Positions 21,201-31,345 of a stretch of 64,000 bases of DNA are shown in pieces. The translations under genes and the position numbers were made by a program. The stretch covers positions 71,849,463 through 71,913,462 of the forward strand of contig NC_051854.1 in NCBI RefSeq assembly GCF_905115235.1, in the 5' to 3' direction. Each line of letters starts with the position of its first letter. Position 1 is the first letter of the stretch. This DNA is from Hermetia illucens (lineage: Eukaryota; Arthropoda; Insecta; Diptera; Stratiomyidae). The notes under the pieces are model-generated. The model ran no database searches and was not told the origin of the DNA. It worked only from the letters and a program-made list of their open reading frames with translations.

Positions 21201-24200
21201 TGTGTTTTAAAGATTTCCACCTCCTCAGAAAAAAAAAGACAGATAGACATCCCCAAAATAATTGCTGGCGACTTCAATTCTTGGGCAATGGAGTGGGGAA
21301 GCCGTAACACAAATGAAAGGAGAAGAATTCTACTCGAGATTTTCTCCTTCGTAAACGCCACCCTGGCTAATATCGGAAACGTAAACATTTTTAGGCGCCT
21401 AGAGCTAGGCGTCGTTGTACATCTTACTTTCGTAAGTGATGGTCAAGCGTTTACACTGGCATGTTGGCGTAGAATACATGCATACCATACATGGAACGCT
21501 GAAATAGCGAAGTTTCGTACGGAATGCATGAAGGCCAAAAGGCGGAGTCAACAGCGAAGAAACATGCCAGAGTATTAACACAGGTACCTCGAATATAAAC
21601 ATGCACGTAAAAAGTTGCACGATAAGCAACAATGATTGCTTCAAGTGATTCTGTGATGAGGCGGACTCCAATCCATGAGGAGGAGCGTATAAGTCGGCAG
21701 GGTCTGCCTCATCTTCGTTTTCTACCATAGATATAACCCTTATAGACTTTTCGGATAGGATCATCCTTATCCATTCGGATTAAGTGACCCGCCCACAGTA
21801 ACCTATTGAGCCGAATTTTATCCGCAACCTGACGGTATGATAGATTTCGTCGTTATGTAGGCTACTTAATCGTCCATCCTCATGTTCGGGGCCAAAATTT
21901 CTTCGCAGGATTTTTCTCTCGAGCGCGGCCAAGAGTTCGCAATTTTTCTAGTTAAGAACCCAAGTCTCCGAGGAATACATGAGGACTGACAAGTCTTATA
22001 CAGTAAGAGCTTTGCCTTTATGAGATATTTCGAGCCAGCTGCCAACAATCGTGCGCGGATTTCATCGTCATGACTGTTATTGGTTGTGATTTTCGACCCT
22101 AGATAGGAGAAATTATCTTCGGTCTCAAAGTTGTAATCTTCTATCTTTATTCTTCCCGTTTGACCAGTGCGGATTGATGTTATTGGTTGGTTGGTTTTTA
22201 GTGCCACCATATGTTTTTTCTTGCCTTCATTGATGTGCACCCCAAGATCTTGCGTGAATCGCCGACGGCTCGATCTGGATCAAGGCAGTTTGTACGTCTG
22301 GGGTTGTTCCTCCCATGACGCCGGTACGTCAGCATAGGCCAGTAGTTGGGTGGACTTAAAGAGGATGGTGCCCCTCGCATTTACCTCAGCATTATGGATA
22401 GCTTTCTGCAGGCCAGGTTAAAGAGGGCGCATGATAGCGCTTCCCCTTGTCTTAGACCTCTTTCGTATGGGCTAGTAATATTCTGGGCACATGGGACTAT
22501 CCGGCAAAGCAAGATAGCGCAGAATATCTTATAGATGGTACTCAGCAACGTGATACCTCTACAATTGCTTCACTGTGTGATGTTTCCTCTTTTTATGTAT
22601 AGGACAGATAACGCATCTTTGTCAGTCGTAAGGAATTGATTCGTTGTCCCACACTTTGAGTACAAGTTGGTGAACCACTGGGTGTAATTGGTCACCTCCA
22701 TATTTAACCAATTTGACTGCAATTCCATCGACTCCTGGCGACTTGTGATTTTTAAACCGATGAATTGCGCGGACTGTTTCTTCTATACTTGGCCGTATTT
22801 GTATTGTGTTCAGTTGGCGGGACTTCCAACCCGCTGATGTTCTGGTTGTTCAGTATTTCATTCAAGTACTCAACCCATCGCTCCAATAAACCCATTCTGT
22901 CGGAAATTAGATTTGCCTGTTGGTCCCGGCAGGATAAGCATCGATGTATATAAGTATTCATCCTGCTGACTTGTTGGGAAACTTCCGTGCCTGGTGCGGT
23001 TGCTCCCTGTACTTTTCGAGTTCACAGACTTATTGGTTCTCCCAGGCTACCTTTTCCCGTCTGTGTAGCTACTTCTCCGCTCGCCGGAGTTTACTACCCT
23101 TTGGCCACCATAAGTCGGTTATGTCGGCAATGAAATGCAAAAGGTTCCCTCCTATTATGTGCTCTAGATTATTGTGGGAGCTAGTTTCGACATTGTTCTT
23201 CCAGCATCCGGAAACAATCTTCCCAATGATACCAATGAGCGCCGGGGATATCCCTTCAGTAACCACCGACGAAGTCTTGGACGCAGTGAAAATGGTGCTG
23301 GATACCGCAGCTCCGGCATGAATCGAATCTTCAACAAGGCGCTGAAACTTGTAGTGAGAATGGCACCAAGCTTGTTCGCGTGGGTATTACCAGACTGCAT
23401 AAAAGAAGGTTGCTTCGCCATAGAGTGGAAAATACAAAAGCTTGTATTGATCCCGAAGACAGGTAAGCCGATATTTGAACCAACATCCAATTGAACTGTC
23501 TGACTGCTGAATACAATAGGCAAAGGCCTCGAATGGCCTATATCCATTAATTGATAGTGGCGGTTATTTATCAAAGAGGCAGTTTGGCTTCTGGGAACTG
23601 CGAAACTGGTTGTTGAGCTAGCTAGAGAAGCCTATGACGAAGGGAAATACTGCGCCATGGTCACTCTTGGCATCAAGAACGAGTGCGATTCTGGCAGATA
23701 GAACCACATCTTCCACTACTTCCGACAGCGGAAGCTGCTTTATGATTTGGACCAAGGGTCGAAGATGTATGTACTAACGGCAGGAGTTCCGCAGGGATCT
23801 GTTCTGGGTCCTCTGCTATGAAACTTAATGTCATAACATCCAATCACCCCGACGAAGTAGAGATATTTGCGAACGAGACTATATGGACAATCAAGTCTTG
23901 GCTTAAAGACCACGGGCTACAGCTTGCCGAACACAAGACGAAGTTGGTGCTCTTAGTCAATGCTACTGAAACTAAAATTGCTGGTTTCGGTATCGACATG
24001 CAAGGAATTGAACCCTTCTTTGCTAAGTAATTCGAGATTTCGTCTCCCTCGATACCGCACGAGGGATACGCTTGCCATTTAGCCGCTCGTCAATAATCCA
24101 GGCTGCCGCCTCTGGGGCTACTCACTGCATGACATAACCAGCAATGCAATTGTTACCCCTCCTTAATATGTGTCCTATTCACTGACACTTCTGTCTTCCG

Positions 24201-27200
24201 AACACCGTGCATACGAGAGCTAGGCCTGTGCACCGACCAAATTCTTCGTTTGAGATAGTGTCAGGCCAGCGTATTTCGACTGTAACGCCGATAATAGCTA
24301 TTCGTTTCACCGGAATTCTTCCCCTACGTAGAGCACTTCAGATACACTCCCTGTCCACGATATCGATAGTTCTCACGAAATCGATGAAGAGCAGTTGCAG
24401 CGAAAATTTCAACTCCATGCATTGTTCCCAATGATCCGTAGTCAATGCTGGAGGATCTGGAACGGAAACAAGCTTTCACGATATTCTTTGATGCGTTCCA
24501 CAATTATTTTAGCTATTATCTTTGCAACGGCAGACAGTACGCAGATGTTCCTTCAATTATCCCACTCAAAACGAGTCCCTTTTTTTCCACTCTCTGAAAA
24601 AGGCTTCAGCGTTAAATAACTCTGCGGGGAGATTGTCAAGCTCAGCCTCTTTACTCTGTTTGAGTGAAATGATGGCCGCGATGATTTCTCTTCTTCTTGG
24701 AGGAGCAGTCCGCGTGCGCATGTTATCGAATACGATTAAGGACCGTGGTGACGTGTTCTTTCTACCTGTTCAGTTATTCATCATCGTGAATGAGAAGTCG
24801 ACCGTTGACATCCTTCACAGGACTATCGAAAGACCTTCTCTTCTTCTGCTGCTTCCCTGATCAGCGCAATAGCCAATTCTCTCTTAACATGGCGTACGCT
24901 ACGTTAAACTTCTCGGGATTCTGCTCGGTATAGGAGTTCGAGCACGCCACGCCTGCCATCGCGTGCAACGGTCAGTAGGGCTTTCAACCTCTTCCGTTCA
25001 TCACTCCGCTTGCACGATTCTGCATTCAGCTAGATCTTATAACGCGCCTTCGAGACCTGGCCGATGACCTGCGTAGCACGCGAGAAAACATCGTAAACAT
25101 TGAAAACATGGTAACCCAATGTTTATCGATATTCTCAGGTAGGTTACTCAGTATGTACTCAATACATCTTAATCTACTTCTGATCGCGAGTTGGTCGATC
25201 TGATTGCTCGTACGGACCTTATGCAGGCTCTGTGCTCAAACAATGTGCTACCAATGATGAGGCGGTGGAAGTTGCCGAAATCCACGAACCTCCCACCATT
25301 GCCGTTGTGGCCACTGGTGAAATGGCATTACGGTCGTCAAGACCGTATTTCCTCAACAAATGTCCGAGCAAGGTGTTGTCAAATCCCACTTTGGCATTCA
25401 GATCACCCATCACGAGCACAACGTCATCTTAAAGAAGCCTCCCCTGAGCTGTGTTTAATCGTAATTGCTCGTAGAAAGCATCCTTCTCCACAATAACGTA
25501 AATCTTCCACCATTATACAATTGTGATGTTCCTTAACCTGGTACGGAATCTTGCAATTAAAACTCTGTCAGAAACAGGCTTCCAGGTGAAGAGAGCGCGG
25601 TTTGTAGAAACCACAACCCCTTATTTCATTGTTGAACTGCTAGTATGAAGTTAAGGGGGGTTTCCGGCTAAATTTTTAGTATAGTAACTTTGTTTGTGCG
25701 GATATCGGAAAGGGATGTATTTTGAGGCCTAGATTTCGTTTAAATACACCACTGTATGGGTACTGTGAACAAAACCTATTACACTTTCCGAGGGTTATAT
25801 TTTGAGCTCCCACTCCCCTATATTTTATCCAATATCAACTATGGGACCAGTACTAATTGAACCCTTTCATTTGATACCACACATGGCCATATGCTGGGAA
25901 AAAAAAATGTTCGCTTTGCATGTAAACGCAACACAAAATGGCGCACTTGCTATATGTATCGGTTTAGCCGTTTTACTGGGAGTCAGGCAGCCAGGGGCTT
26001 TGTGTGGACAAAAATAAACCACCAAGTCTGACACCGTCCAAATTCGAGGAAGTGCTTGACAGTCCTGTTTTCGACGTAAGGGGTCGTAGTCCAAGGGTAA
26101 TTGCTGGCGACTTCAATCCTTGGGCCTGTGAGTGGGGTAGCAGAAAGATAAATGCAAGGGGCCGTAGTCTATTAGACGCTTTATCACAGTTGAATATTAT
26201 TCTGGTCAACGAACGTTATGTAAACACCTTTCAGAAAAGGGGGTCTACCTCAATCGTAAACCTAACATTTGTCAGCCCTCCACTGGCACGTGGTATGTCT
26301 AATCCCATAGCGATCATCAGGCAATCTTCTTTGGGCTATGGGTGGAGTCACCGCACAGAAGACCATCATGCCCGAAATCGAGGAAGATGTCAAGCTGGTC
26401 TGCAAAAGCTCTGGATAAGCAGATCTGCATAGAGGTGTGGCTAGACGAACCTGATAAAGCAGGCACCTCTACGGAAAGAGCGGTCCATGTCGCCGAATGC
26501 ATCGCCAAAGCGTACGACGCGTCCATGCCGAGGAGGTGCTCATTCCCTAGTCTGTCACAGAGCCAGAAGAGCGACTCAGAGCCAGTCGGCAGAATCGATC
26601 AAGGGCAAAAAGAGCACGCCTATAAGGAAGCCCACAAAACCCTCAAGCTTGCCATCCAACGGAGCAAAAGGAAAAGCTTTAAGGAGCTCTGTTCGGAAGC
26701 GGACGTAAACCCGGGGGGTAGCGCCTATAGAATCGTGATGGGGCGATTCAGAGGCCGTTTATCTCCAGAGATCACGTGTCCTTTACTCTTGTTAAAAATT
26801 ATTCACGGTTTATTCCCCCAGCAAGAGGAGAGCAGTGACAGCTTCCAGTGACCTCTGAATGTGATGGCAATATCGCCAGTCATCAGTGTCGAGCTACTGG
26901 AGATCCGAGCTAGAGTAGAAGATAACAAAGCTCCGGGTCTGGATGGTGTGCCGAACAAGGCCCTTAAGCTTGCGGTGAAACCCTGACCGACCATGTTCGC
27001 TGAGTTGTTTGAAGCGTGCATATCCAAGGGGATATTTCCAGCATCATGGAAGCGACAAAAGTTAGTACTACTCCCTAAGACTGGTAAACCTCCAGGTGAG
27101 CCAACCTCCTACAGACCTATTTGTCTTTTGGACACTGTGAGGAAAATGCTAGAATGAATAATCTACAATAGATTACTCCCGATTGTCGAGAGCCAGGGAG

Positions 27201-30200
27201 GGCGCCTGACCATTGATGCTATCAAAATGGTTACTGCCTTGGTCCAAGATGCAATCCACAGAAAGAGTAGTACTAGCAAATATTGCAATTCGGCCAATTG
27301 GAACCTAATACGGCGATCATTGGTATTCCCGCCTATCTTGTAGCTATTGCCAACAGCTATTTACAAGAACGGAGGCTTTGATGTGACACTGATGACGGAC
27401 CCCAGGAGTACGTTGTCCCACAGGGCTCTGTTCTAGGCCCACTGCTTTGGAGCATCATATGCAACGATGTACCTAATCTTTCCCTTCCGGAGGAAGCCAC
27501 GGTGGTTATAGTCGGGGTTATAGTCGCAAAGGAACTCGAAGATGCTGAGTTATACCCACGCGAAGCGATCACTGCTGTTAAAGGTTGGCTAGAGACTTCT
27601 GGTCAGACATTTGCGAAGAAAAAACCCCTCCTCATCACCAAGCTTCTATAGACTGCACTAAGCTTATTAGCGTTAAGGCCTAAGGGTGTGCTCGGCATTA
27701 AGGACTGTCTCAGATGATGTAGAATTCGTCATCTGGGGGAATGATGCCCATTGACATCTAGGCAGATGAGATGACCAACGCCGACGAAGAAGGCTGGGAG
27801 GGAGAGATCCCTAAGTAGATGGCATTGGGAACGCTCGGGAAAGGGTCGGTGGGCACACAGGCTCATCCGGGCACGGTGAGATTAATTATAATCTTACCCA
27901 GTTTCTCACGGAGAATGGAGGATATCGCCAATGCCTGTTTAGGTTCAAACTAGATACCTCACCCGATTGTCCAAACTGCAATGGAGTCCTAGAGGACCAA
28001 GAGCACGTATTCTTCCACTGCCAAAGTTTTGTGAAAGAATGGAAGAACCTAATGAAAGACTCTGGTGCGAGGAATGCTAACATGCACAGGAAAGCTGGGA
28101 TGCGATCAACTCCACGGTGGCATCTATCCAGAGCAAACTGCGAAAGGCACAGGAGACTAGATAAACTCGGTTACGTACGCCGCGTAGAGACGAAAGGTGG
28201 CCAAGCTAAAGAGAGCTGACTCCGCCCCGTGATGTAATTCCTTATCGTGCTTCGACCGTACTTGGGAGAAGTCGGGGTTGGTTTTAGTGGGTAAAAATTC
28301 CACACGTTGGCGTCACCAGGGCAGGCAAAAAAAAAACAGACGGTAAACCGATTTTAATAAGGTTTTATTTTACACAGAACTAAAAAGTCGCCATGCATCC
28401 CGCGGTTCACATAAATTCACTTTATATGATGATGACGTCATACACGTCTTAGGGTGCATTAAATTTACGCGAAATGCGAAACTTTGACCTTCTAAAACTT
28501 TGTTGATAATAATTGAATAGCTTTCAAACTTTTCAGAATTATATATATTATCGTCTTTGCTGATGATAAAATTGTATACTTCTGGGGTGAACTTAAAGGG
28601 ATTTTCCGGTAAATTTCTAAAATATGGGTAATATACTATTATTAACTTTATTTGTGCAAATATCGGAATGGGAGGCCTAGATTTCATGCAGATGTATCAA
28701 ATTGATTTTTTTCAGATTTTTCGGTTGGATAAGTTATGAGAACGATGCCTGTTTCACTTTCTGGGCCAGATTTTGAGCCCTACCTCCCCTACGTTTCACC
28801 CGATTTCAGAAATAAGTTTCGAAACGTGCTAATTGAGCCCTTTCATTTGATACTCCACATGATAATATTCTGCGTAAAAAAAATCAAACCCCCCTTTCGC
28901 ATGTATGGGGAACCCCTTCAAACTCACCACTCGCCACTCGCTACATGTGAAGGGACATACAAACCACAGACTCTCACAAAATTTAGTCACAATCGGTTCA
29001 GCCGTTTCCCAGTAAATCGGGTGTGACAGACAGCCAGACATTGAATCGATTTTAATAAGGTTTAGTTTTACACAAAATCTTAAAAAGTGTGCTCCCGCAG
29101 CTTTTTCTCCCTACCTCGCTCTGTCAAGGTGTATTTCCGGTCCGTTTGCTAGTTACGGGACTCTTAGCCCGTATTACGACTGCTTTTGTAGCTTGCGCGT
29201 ATTCTACTGCTGTCCATCCCCGCCCGTAGAAAATACGGTTCGGTAGCTCTTCCAGTTCTATGAGCCCATTTTTCACGCCTTCGGTTATATTTTCATAGGA
29301 AAGAAAAAGATGAAGACTACAAAAGTTTTTCCTTTTCAGCTCCGGAAAGGGTAGTCAACTGGCCTCCCACTCGACCTAAATCCAGAGTCATCTGTCCAGT
29401 TTAAACGATCTAATCTGAACTTATTTCCAAAACAGGCGAGCCTTCATTTGCATTTCTAGGGTGTGACCCTACAGTCAATGACTTAATATGTGGGGCCTAA
29501 GAGCTTAAAGCTGCGGTTTTCTACCCAAACTAATATGCAATCAATTCGCATCACCAAATTGATCATAATTGTTCCAAGTATAAAGGAATATATGCTCTAT
29601 ATGTCGGTACTACCACGTGCTCTCAGTATTAGTCGTCTCACGTTCTAACTCAAGGGAGGTCATTCGATCCAGTTAAATTGATAAATTCATTTCGACAAGG
29701 AAAAGTACTGTACCTTTGGTTGTTACCGTGAGGTGGGGGAGATATCAGATATACACTGCAGTTTATTGCCTACCTTCTGTAAAATGATTTTTAATCTAAA
29801 TTAATGAAAATTCTTTGCAGCAATTCACATTACCGTAATCGGATTTGCGGAAGTACGGTTTACTGATGATAAGGACAGTGATCGCCACGATGCAACAGAT
29901 AAACACAAAGATTTGTTGGGTGCAGACGAACAGTATGTATTCGTAAGGAAATATCTACAAGGCGAAAGGAATGGAACGTCATTCAGTTTACCTGCGGGGA
30001 CCTACACATATAAATTCGAAGCAGATCTTCCGAAAACGTGTCCCACATCTTTCAATGGTGAATTTGGGCAGATACGCTATGAAGCTGTATTGACGATAGA
30101 TCGAGCTTGGAAATATGATAATATATTTAAGGAACCTTTCACTGTGATTCACGATATAGATTTAAATTCGAATCTTGTTTATAAGGTGGGTAGAAACCAG

Positions 30201-31054
30201 TAACCATTGTAAATAATAGTACCATCCAAATTCTTATCAATTTACTTAGCAGTTGTGTTGAAATCCTGCCATTCCTCTTAGTTCATTGCGGCAACTTTCA
30301 TGAAATTGTTATTAATGCTTTCTGTTTTATTCTAGGCACCAATTATGATGTCAGACTTCAGACGTCTCATGGGTATTTTGTGTCTTCGAACTCCATTCCT
30401 TCTTACTGTCAACTGCCCTTTCACGGGGTATGCGCCGGGTCAGATGCTGATTGCCCACATTCAAGTCCAAAACTTCACCTTTTCTCATTGCACTGCGGTA
30501 AAAGTGAAACTGCAAAGAATGGTTAAATATACCAGTACATATCCAAAGGTGGAAACAAAGGAGGTGCATTCGACTGTTAGAGAAGGTATCTATGGATCGG
30601 TACCGAAATTTCGAAGAAAACATATCCTAGCCACAATTCCTGTATTATCTGTACCTCCTTCAACTCTTGGAACTTGCAAATGTATTGACATATCGTATCG
30701 GTTGAAGGTAAAGGTAGTGGTTGCCGGCTGGCATAAAGGATTGAAGGTAAAAGTACCAATAACGGTTGGGACTGTCCCTCTTCATGATACTCCATCCGGT
30801 GATAATGTGGATGCAGCTGTTCCAGTTGGTGGTGAGTAAATATTTGAACATATCCAATACACATATTTACTTGTTAATTCAATTTTCTAGATGCAGCTAA
30901 GACTTACAAAGCCCTAGAGTGTTTCTTCCCCCAGTTCGATAATTCCTATGACGAGAGCAGTTGCATCAAAAATGCTAACTATTTACCTAAGTATCCTTAT
31001 TATGAGCAGAAAACAATCACGTTGCCCCTTTTAAATAGAACAAGACGAAGATAA
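9122..31054 (+). CDS. Arrestin domain-containing protein A (four coding exons)
   Basis: Coding exons 9122-9236, 29821-30185, 30336-30831 and 30891-31054 (115, 365, 496 and 164 bp) join through GT-AG introns in consistent phase to 379 codons. The start MSSKCEVTFENNPDGVYYAG is the first beta strand of the arrestin N domain. Exon 2 holds the typical SFSLPAGTYTYKFEADLP and FNGEFGQIRYEAV blocks. Exon 3 is the arrestin C domain, with TVNCPFTGYAPGQ and IPVLSVPPSTLGTCKCIDI. Alpha-arrestins are cytosolic adaptors that bring NEDD4-type ubiquitin ligases to membrane proteins through C-terminal PPxY motifs. Here the tail reads YLPKYPYYEQ with no PPxY. Intron 1 is 20.6 kb and full of LINEs; the other introns are 150 and 59 bp. 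The convergent gene at 31346-36708 is its paralogue. Confidence 0.92.
9535..9805 (-). pseudogene. Possible gene fragment inside arrestin A intron 1
   Basis: An open minus-strand stretch of about 90 codons reads NNEQELFKIKEKIRESHGD, EHMKQLIPAFSGIL and KSKLFLLQMIQAVLGDG, ending in TAA at 9535-9537. The charged, helical composition is more protein-like than most chance frames here, but I do not recognise the family. No splice sites are evident at its upstream edge. It could be a processed-pseudogene remnant, a missed exon or chance. Confidence 0.25.
10600..10820 (+). repeat. Repeat P copy (truncated)
   Basis: This piece has the P core AATATACTATTATTAACTTT, then TTTCGGAGTCTAGGCAC and a run of AGACAGACAGACA. 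It matches blocks at 28620-28700 and, inverted, at 62100-62600. It lies directly before the R1-like LINE. Confidence 0.55.
11006..11839 (+). pseudogene. R1-like LINE A ORF1, 5' part (gag-like)
   Basis: The start MEDERRSKLTVQLLGTPVP follows ACC. A long low-complexity, basic middle leads to NDGWTKVTNKKAKRKAK, RTRPDAIVISSKGNLFYAEI and NVNRIRRTQKGDLMLELK. The last two are conserved blocks just upstream of the zinc knuckles in R1-clade ORF1. The frame is cut at the Jockey-like insertion; the apparent stop at 11840 belongs to the inserted element. The zinc-knuckle part continues at 17531. Confidence 0.75.
11825..11839 (+). repeat. Target-site duplication, left copy
   Basis: The 15 bases ATGCTCGAGCTGAAA are repeated exactly at 17516-17530 and bracket the Jockey-like LINE. 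They lie inside ORF1 of the R1-like host element (codons MLELK). Confidence 0.9.
12078..13685 (+). CDS. Jockey-like LINE ORF1 (gag-like RNA-binding protein)
   Basis: The intact ORF has 535 codons, starting MSGVPPAGGGPDRPPT; an in-frame ATG at 12006 lies further upstream in the 5' UTR. Residues about 35-85 look coiled-coil (LERRNGELAKTLEDFKKQM). A PRE_C2HC-like segment follows (GLDAEEEPDEVLKMLRETG). Three zinc knuckles start near residue 376: CRRCQRYGHSAVNC, CVKCEKDHTAAEC and CVNCGSGGHPASYRGC. This arrangement is characteristic of Jockey-clade gag proteins, which bind the element RNA. The stop overlaps the ORF2 start by 14 bases. Confidence 0.88.
   Translation: MSGVPPAGGGPDRPPTIRSRGTRIGRGVRNEEDPDLKIAKVRIANLERRNGELAKTLEDFKKQMTTLIKKNEKLTEQLMAGEAGPPSPKVARKKVKLSSTTFAIMEEPGCLEGEQVLDGESVRMEDIESSKTDDTRVGDNGGEGNVPEEDANQASCNSEDGKLGEFLVYVSKKLKKKNKTQEIMLNNVKNNASTSENLKNGPTGDTISTRNKEKGERVPPINVYKLGGRDLATLLNRSAELSNFVIKKTGAERAQVKCNKIADYKKAREILERVKAPHFTYTPKEEKVQTFLLKGLDAEEEPDEVLKMLRETGTEVKFLSVSRFSTRRSVLEKQILPHFLVQISPESRGSDLIGIRSLNYQAIRFERLLRGEIVQCRRCQRYGHSAVNCQMTLRCVKCEKDHTAAECSLTEADGKEKTFCVNCGSGGHPASYRGCPVYRNVKVTRQQAPRSAQKTKVSAALDGTVPSAPIVSGIPFAEVVRQGGAKKPQQDASGGMNTILNKILTMCENMQHTLHVHNTKINSITDYLHKQHARC
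13672..16965 (+). pseudogene. Jockey-like LINE ORF2 (endonuclease and reverse transcriptase)
   Basis: This is one reading frame of 1,098 codons interrupted by just two TAA codons (14110-14112 and 16360-16362). The apurinic-type endonuclease shows INVNSIVG, ISETHLN, AGDLNAKH and YDSDHNAI. The RT shows SSGMDGIPNVVL, SYRPISLLPNISKVFE, QFGFRSGHST, DMEKAFDTVW, LQQGTVTAP and the catalytic FADD in LVAFADDLIAY. The C-terminal part carries PVLTYGCAIW. Start ATG 13672 overlaps the end of ORF1 in a different frame, as in related elements. The protein cannot be made whole as it stands. Confidence 0.88.
16966..17515 (+). other. Jockey-like LINE 3' UTR
   Basis: This is 550 bp of AT-rich sequence with T- and A-runs. 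It has no coding signal and ends in A-rich short repeats just before the target duplication. Confidence 0.75.
17516..17530 (+). repeat. Target-site duplication, right copy
   Basis: This is an exact second copy of 11825-11839, placed directly after the A-rich tail of the inserted LINE. It restores the R1-like ORF1 sequence. Confidence 0.9.
17531..17995 (+). pseudogene. R1-like LINE A ORF1, 3' part with zinc knuckles
   Basis: After about 110 frameshifted bases the frame 17642-17995 reads TSKGEICTALKEQFKLKELT, LRKAYGGTQTATIRVPEEAA, KVRIGWVFCRLREQISLKR and then knuckles ending CRRCGEKGHVVRVC. These are the conserved C-terminal blocks of R1-clade ORF1. The first knuckle has lost its leading Cys pattern (FKCLMFGHFTKAC). 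Confidence 0.75.
18075..21012 (+). pseudogene. R1-like LINE A ORF2 (endonuclease and RT), broken
   Basis: Start MRFIQLNLNHCKVAQDLL is the R1-clade ORF2 signature. The endonuclease carries IAGDFNAWALEWGSRESNA and YTHSDHQAIFFE. The RT reads PSSYRPICLLDTVGKMLE (19496), QYGFRKIR, TLDVKNAFNSANW, SAGVPQGSVLGPLLWN and VGYADDIALIV (YADD at about 19996). The last segment 19852-21012 is open for 386 codons and ends with CPNCDGVPEDPEHVFFHC. At least six frameshifts or stops separate the earlier pieces. A pentamer-like GAGAG expansion sits at about 20905-20935. Confidence 0.8.
21204..21620 (+). mobile_element. R1-like LINE C, endonuclease fragment
   Basis: The frame reads PKIIAGDFNSWAMEWGSRNT, ERRRILLEIFSFVNATLAN and LTFVSDGQAFTLA, the same domain as 18411-18640 of copy A but clearly diverged. 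It directly follows the 3' end of copy A after an A-run. Only about 130 codons remain. Confidence 0.6.
21640..23150 (-). mobile_element. LINE-E copy (minus strand), 5' truncated
   Basis: Reading down the minus strand from 23150: KLRRAEK, EKYREQPHQAR, then ISDRMGLLERWVEYLNEILN (22850-22900), decayed RT blocks, and NFETEDNFSYLGSKITTNNS with DDEIRARLLAAG near 22070-22130. This is the order of the linker, RT and C-terminal region of the endonuclease-RT family that recurs at 34456-36070, 38170-40060 and 52090-53226. The copy is heavily mutated. Confidence 0.65.
23180..24030 (+). mobile_element. R1-like LINE D, RT fragment
   Basis: The piece reads AGDIPSVTTDEVLDAVKMVL, FNKALKLVVRMAPSLFAWVL, WKIQKLVLIPKTGKP and later VLTAGVPQGSVLGPLL. 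It skips the YADD block by deletion and ends SWLKDHGLQLAEHKTKLVLL. It is a fourth R1-like piece, from a family different from copies A and B. Confidence 0.6.
24040..25440 (-). mobile_element. LINE-E2 copy (minus strand), decayed
   Basis: At 25219-25419 the minus strand encodes MGDLNAKVGFDNTLLGHLL, an endonuclease block with the GDLN core, followed by YGLDDRNAI. Nearer 24500 it reads CVLSAVAKIIAKIIVERIKE, the start of RT, equivalent to 47870-47940 on the plus strand. Between and beyond, the frame is lost. Order and orientation are consistent with one degenerate copy. Confidence 0.55.
25640..25985 (+). repeat. Repeat P copy
   Basis: This copy has the P blocks in order: a GCGGATATCGG stretch, GAGGCCTAGATTTC, a GAGCTCCCACTCCCCTA stretch, TTTCATTTGATACCACACAT, CGGTTTAGCCGTTTTACTGG and GTCAGGCAGCC. 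It joins R1-like copy B directly. Confidence 0.6.
25990..28325 (+). mobile_element. R1-like LINE copy B, internally deleted
   Basis: This is a second copy of the copy A family. It has IAGDFNPWACEWGSRKINAR (endonuclease), NKAPGLDGVPNKALKLAV and TSYRPICLLDTVRKMLE (RT), and the C-terminal CPNCNGVLEDQEHVFFHC. The DVKNAF and YADD blocks are missing. Compared with copy A it is shortened by several deletions and looks roughly 85% similar by eye in aligned blocks. The 3' end resembles the end of copy A and is followed by an A-run at about 28326-28336. Confidence 0.7.
28330..29090 (+). repeat. Repeat P, two tandem partial copies
   Basis: The block CGATTTTAATAAGGTTT followed by TTTTACACA occurs at about 28348 and again at about 29046, each time closing a P unit. 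In between are the P core (AATATACTATTATTAACTTT near 28630), TTTCATTTGATACTCCACAT, GCATGTATGGGGA and GTGACAGACAGCC. The ends can fold, since TAAGGTTTT pairs with AAAACCTTA in better copies. No coding capacity is seen. Confidence 0.6.
29091..29820 (+). other. Remainder of arrestin A intron 1
   Basis: This stretch shows no repeat or coding sequence I can recognise before the exon 2 acceptor. A polypyrimidine-poor tract ending TTCTTTGCAG precedes the exon. Confidence 0.5.
29821..30185 (+). CDS. Arrestin gene A, coding exon 2
   Basis: Acceptor TTTGCAG ends at 29820. The exon reads AIHITVIGFAEVRFTD to LNSNLVYK and ends on a codon boundary before GTGGGT. At 365 bp it matches exon 2 of gene B exactly in length and phase. 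It holds most of the arrestin N domain. Confidence 0.92.
30336..30831 (+). CDS. Arrestin gene A, coding exon 3
   Basis: Acceptor TTCTAG ends at 30335 and donor GTGAGT begins at 30832. The exon encodes the arrestin C domain from APIMMSDFRRLMGILC to DNVDAAVPVG. It corresponds to exon 3 of gene B but is 42 bp shorter. Confidence 0.9.
30891..31054 (+). CDS. Arrestin gene A, coding exon 4
   Basis: Acceptor TTTCTAG ends at 30890. The tail reads DAAKTYKALECFFPQF, then NYLPKYPYYEQ, then RTRRR and TAA at 31052-31054. The motif LPKYPYY aligns with MPKYPVYY in gene B, but the PPSY of gene B has no counterpart here. Confidence 0.88.
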
Positions 31055-31160
31055 TTAAGTTTAATTGTTTTATTTATCAATTTATTGTTGTTTAATTTTA
31101 ATCGAACTTTTTAATGGCACAAAGTAGTATTACATTGAACTCATGTTTCATTTTTACTAA

Positions 31161-31166
31161 AATAAA
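31161..31166 (+). promoter_or_regulatory. Polyadenylation signal of arrestin gene A
   Basis: AATAAA lies 107 bases past the stop codon of gene A, in the 291-bp gap between the two convergent arrestin genes. Confidence 0.6.
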
Positions 31167-31334
31167 TAGTTAACTCTGCAAGTAACCGCCTCAATCGATA
31201 AAGACGTTTCCTAGAGGCGATATTTAGTGGACACTACACTTTCAAACGCAATTGTAAATGATATGTATTTACGTAAGCAGTCAATGTTCACCTATCGAAT
31301 ACTCTCTAAATTTAATTACGTATAGTTTTCCTAA

Positions 31335-31340
31335 TTTATT
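31335..31340 (-). promoter_or_regulatory. Possible polyadenylation signal of arrestin gene B
   Basis: On the minus strand AATAAA lies only five bases after the TAA of gene B. If it is used, the 3' UTR would be very short; another signal may exist further on. Confidence 0.35.
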
Positions 31341-31345
31341 AGTAT

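Larger units (their letters stand above)
10860..21203 (+). mobile_element. R1-like LINE copy A, interrupted by a Jockey-like LINE
   Basis: ORF1 lies at 11006-11839 and, after the nested insertion, at 17531-17995. ORF2 spans 18075-21012 with endonuclease, RT and the terminal cysteine-histidine motif. The 3' UTR ends near the CACACGCTGGTGTGTCCAG stretch at about 21178-21203. A second, older copy of the same family is at 25990-28325 and a third, endonuclease only, at 21204-21620. The 5' edge is uncertain. The copy is dead, with many frameshifts in ORF2. Confidence 0.8.
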
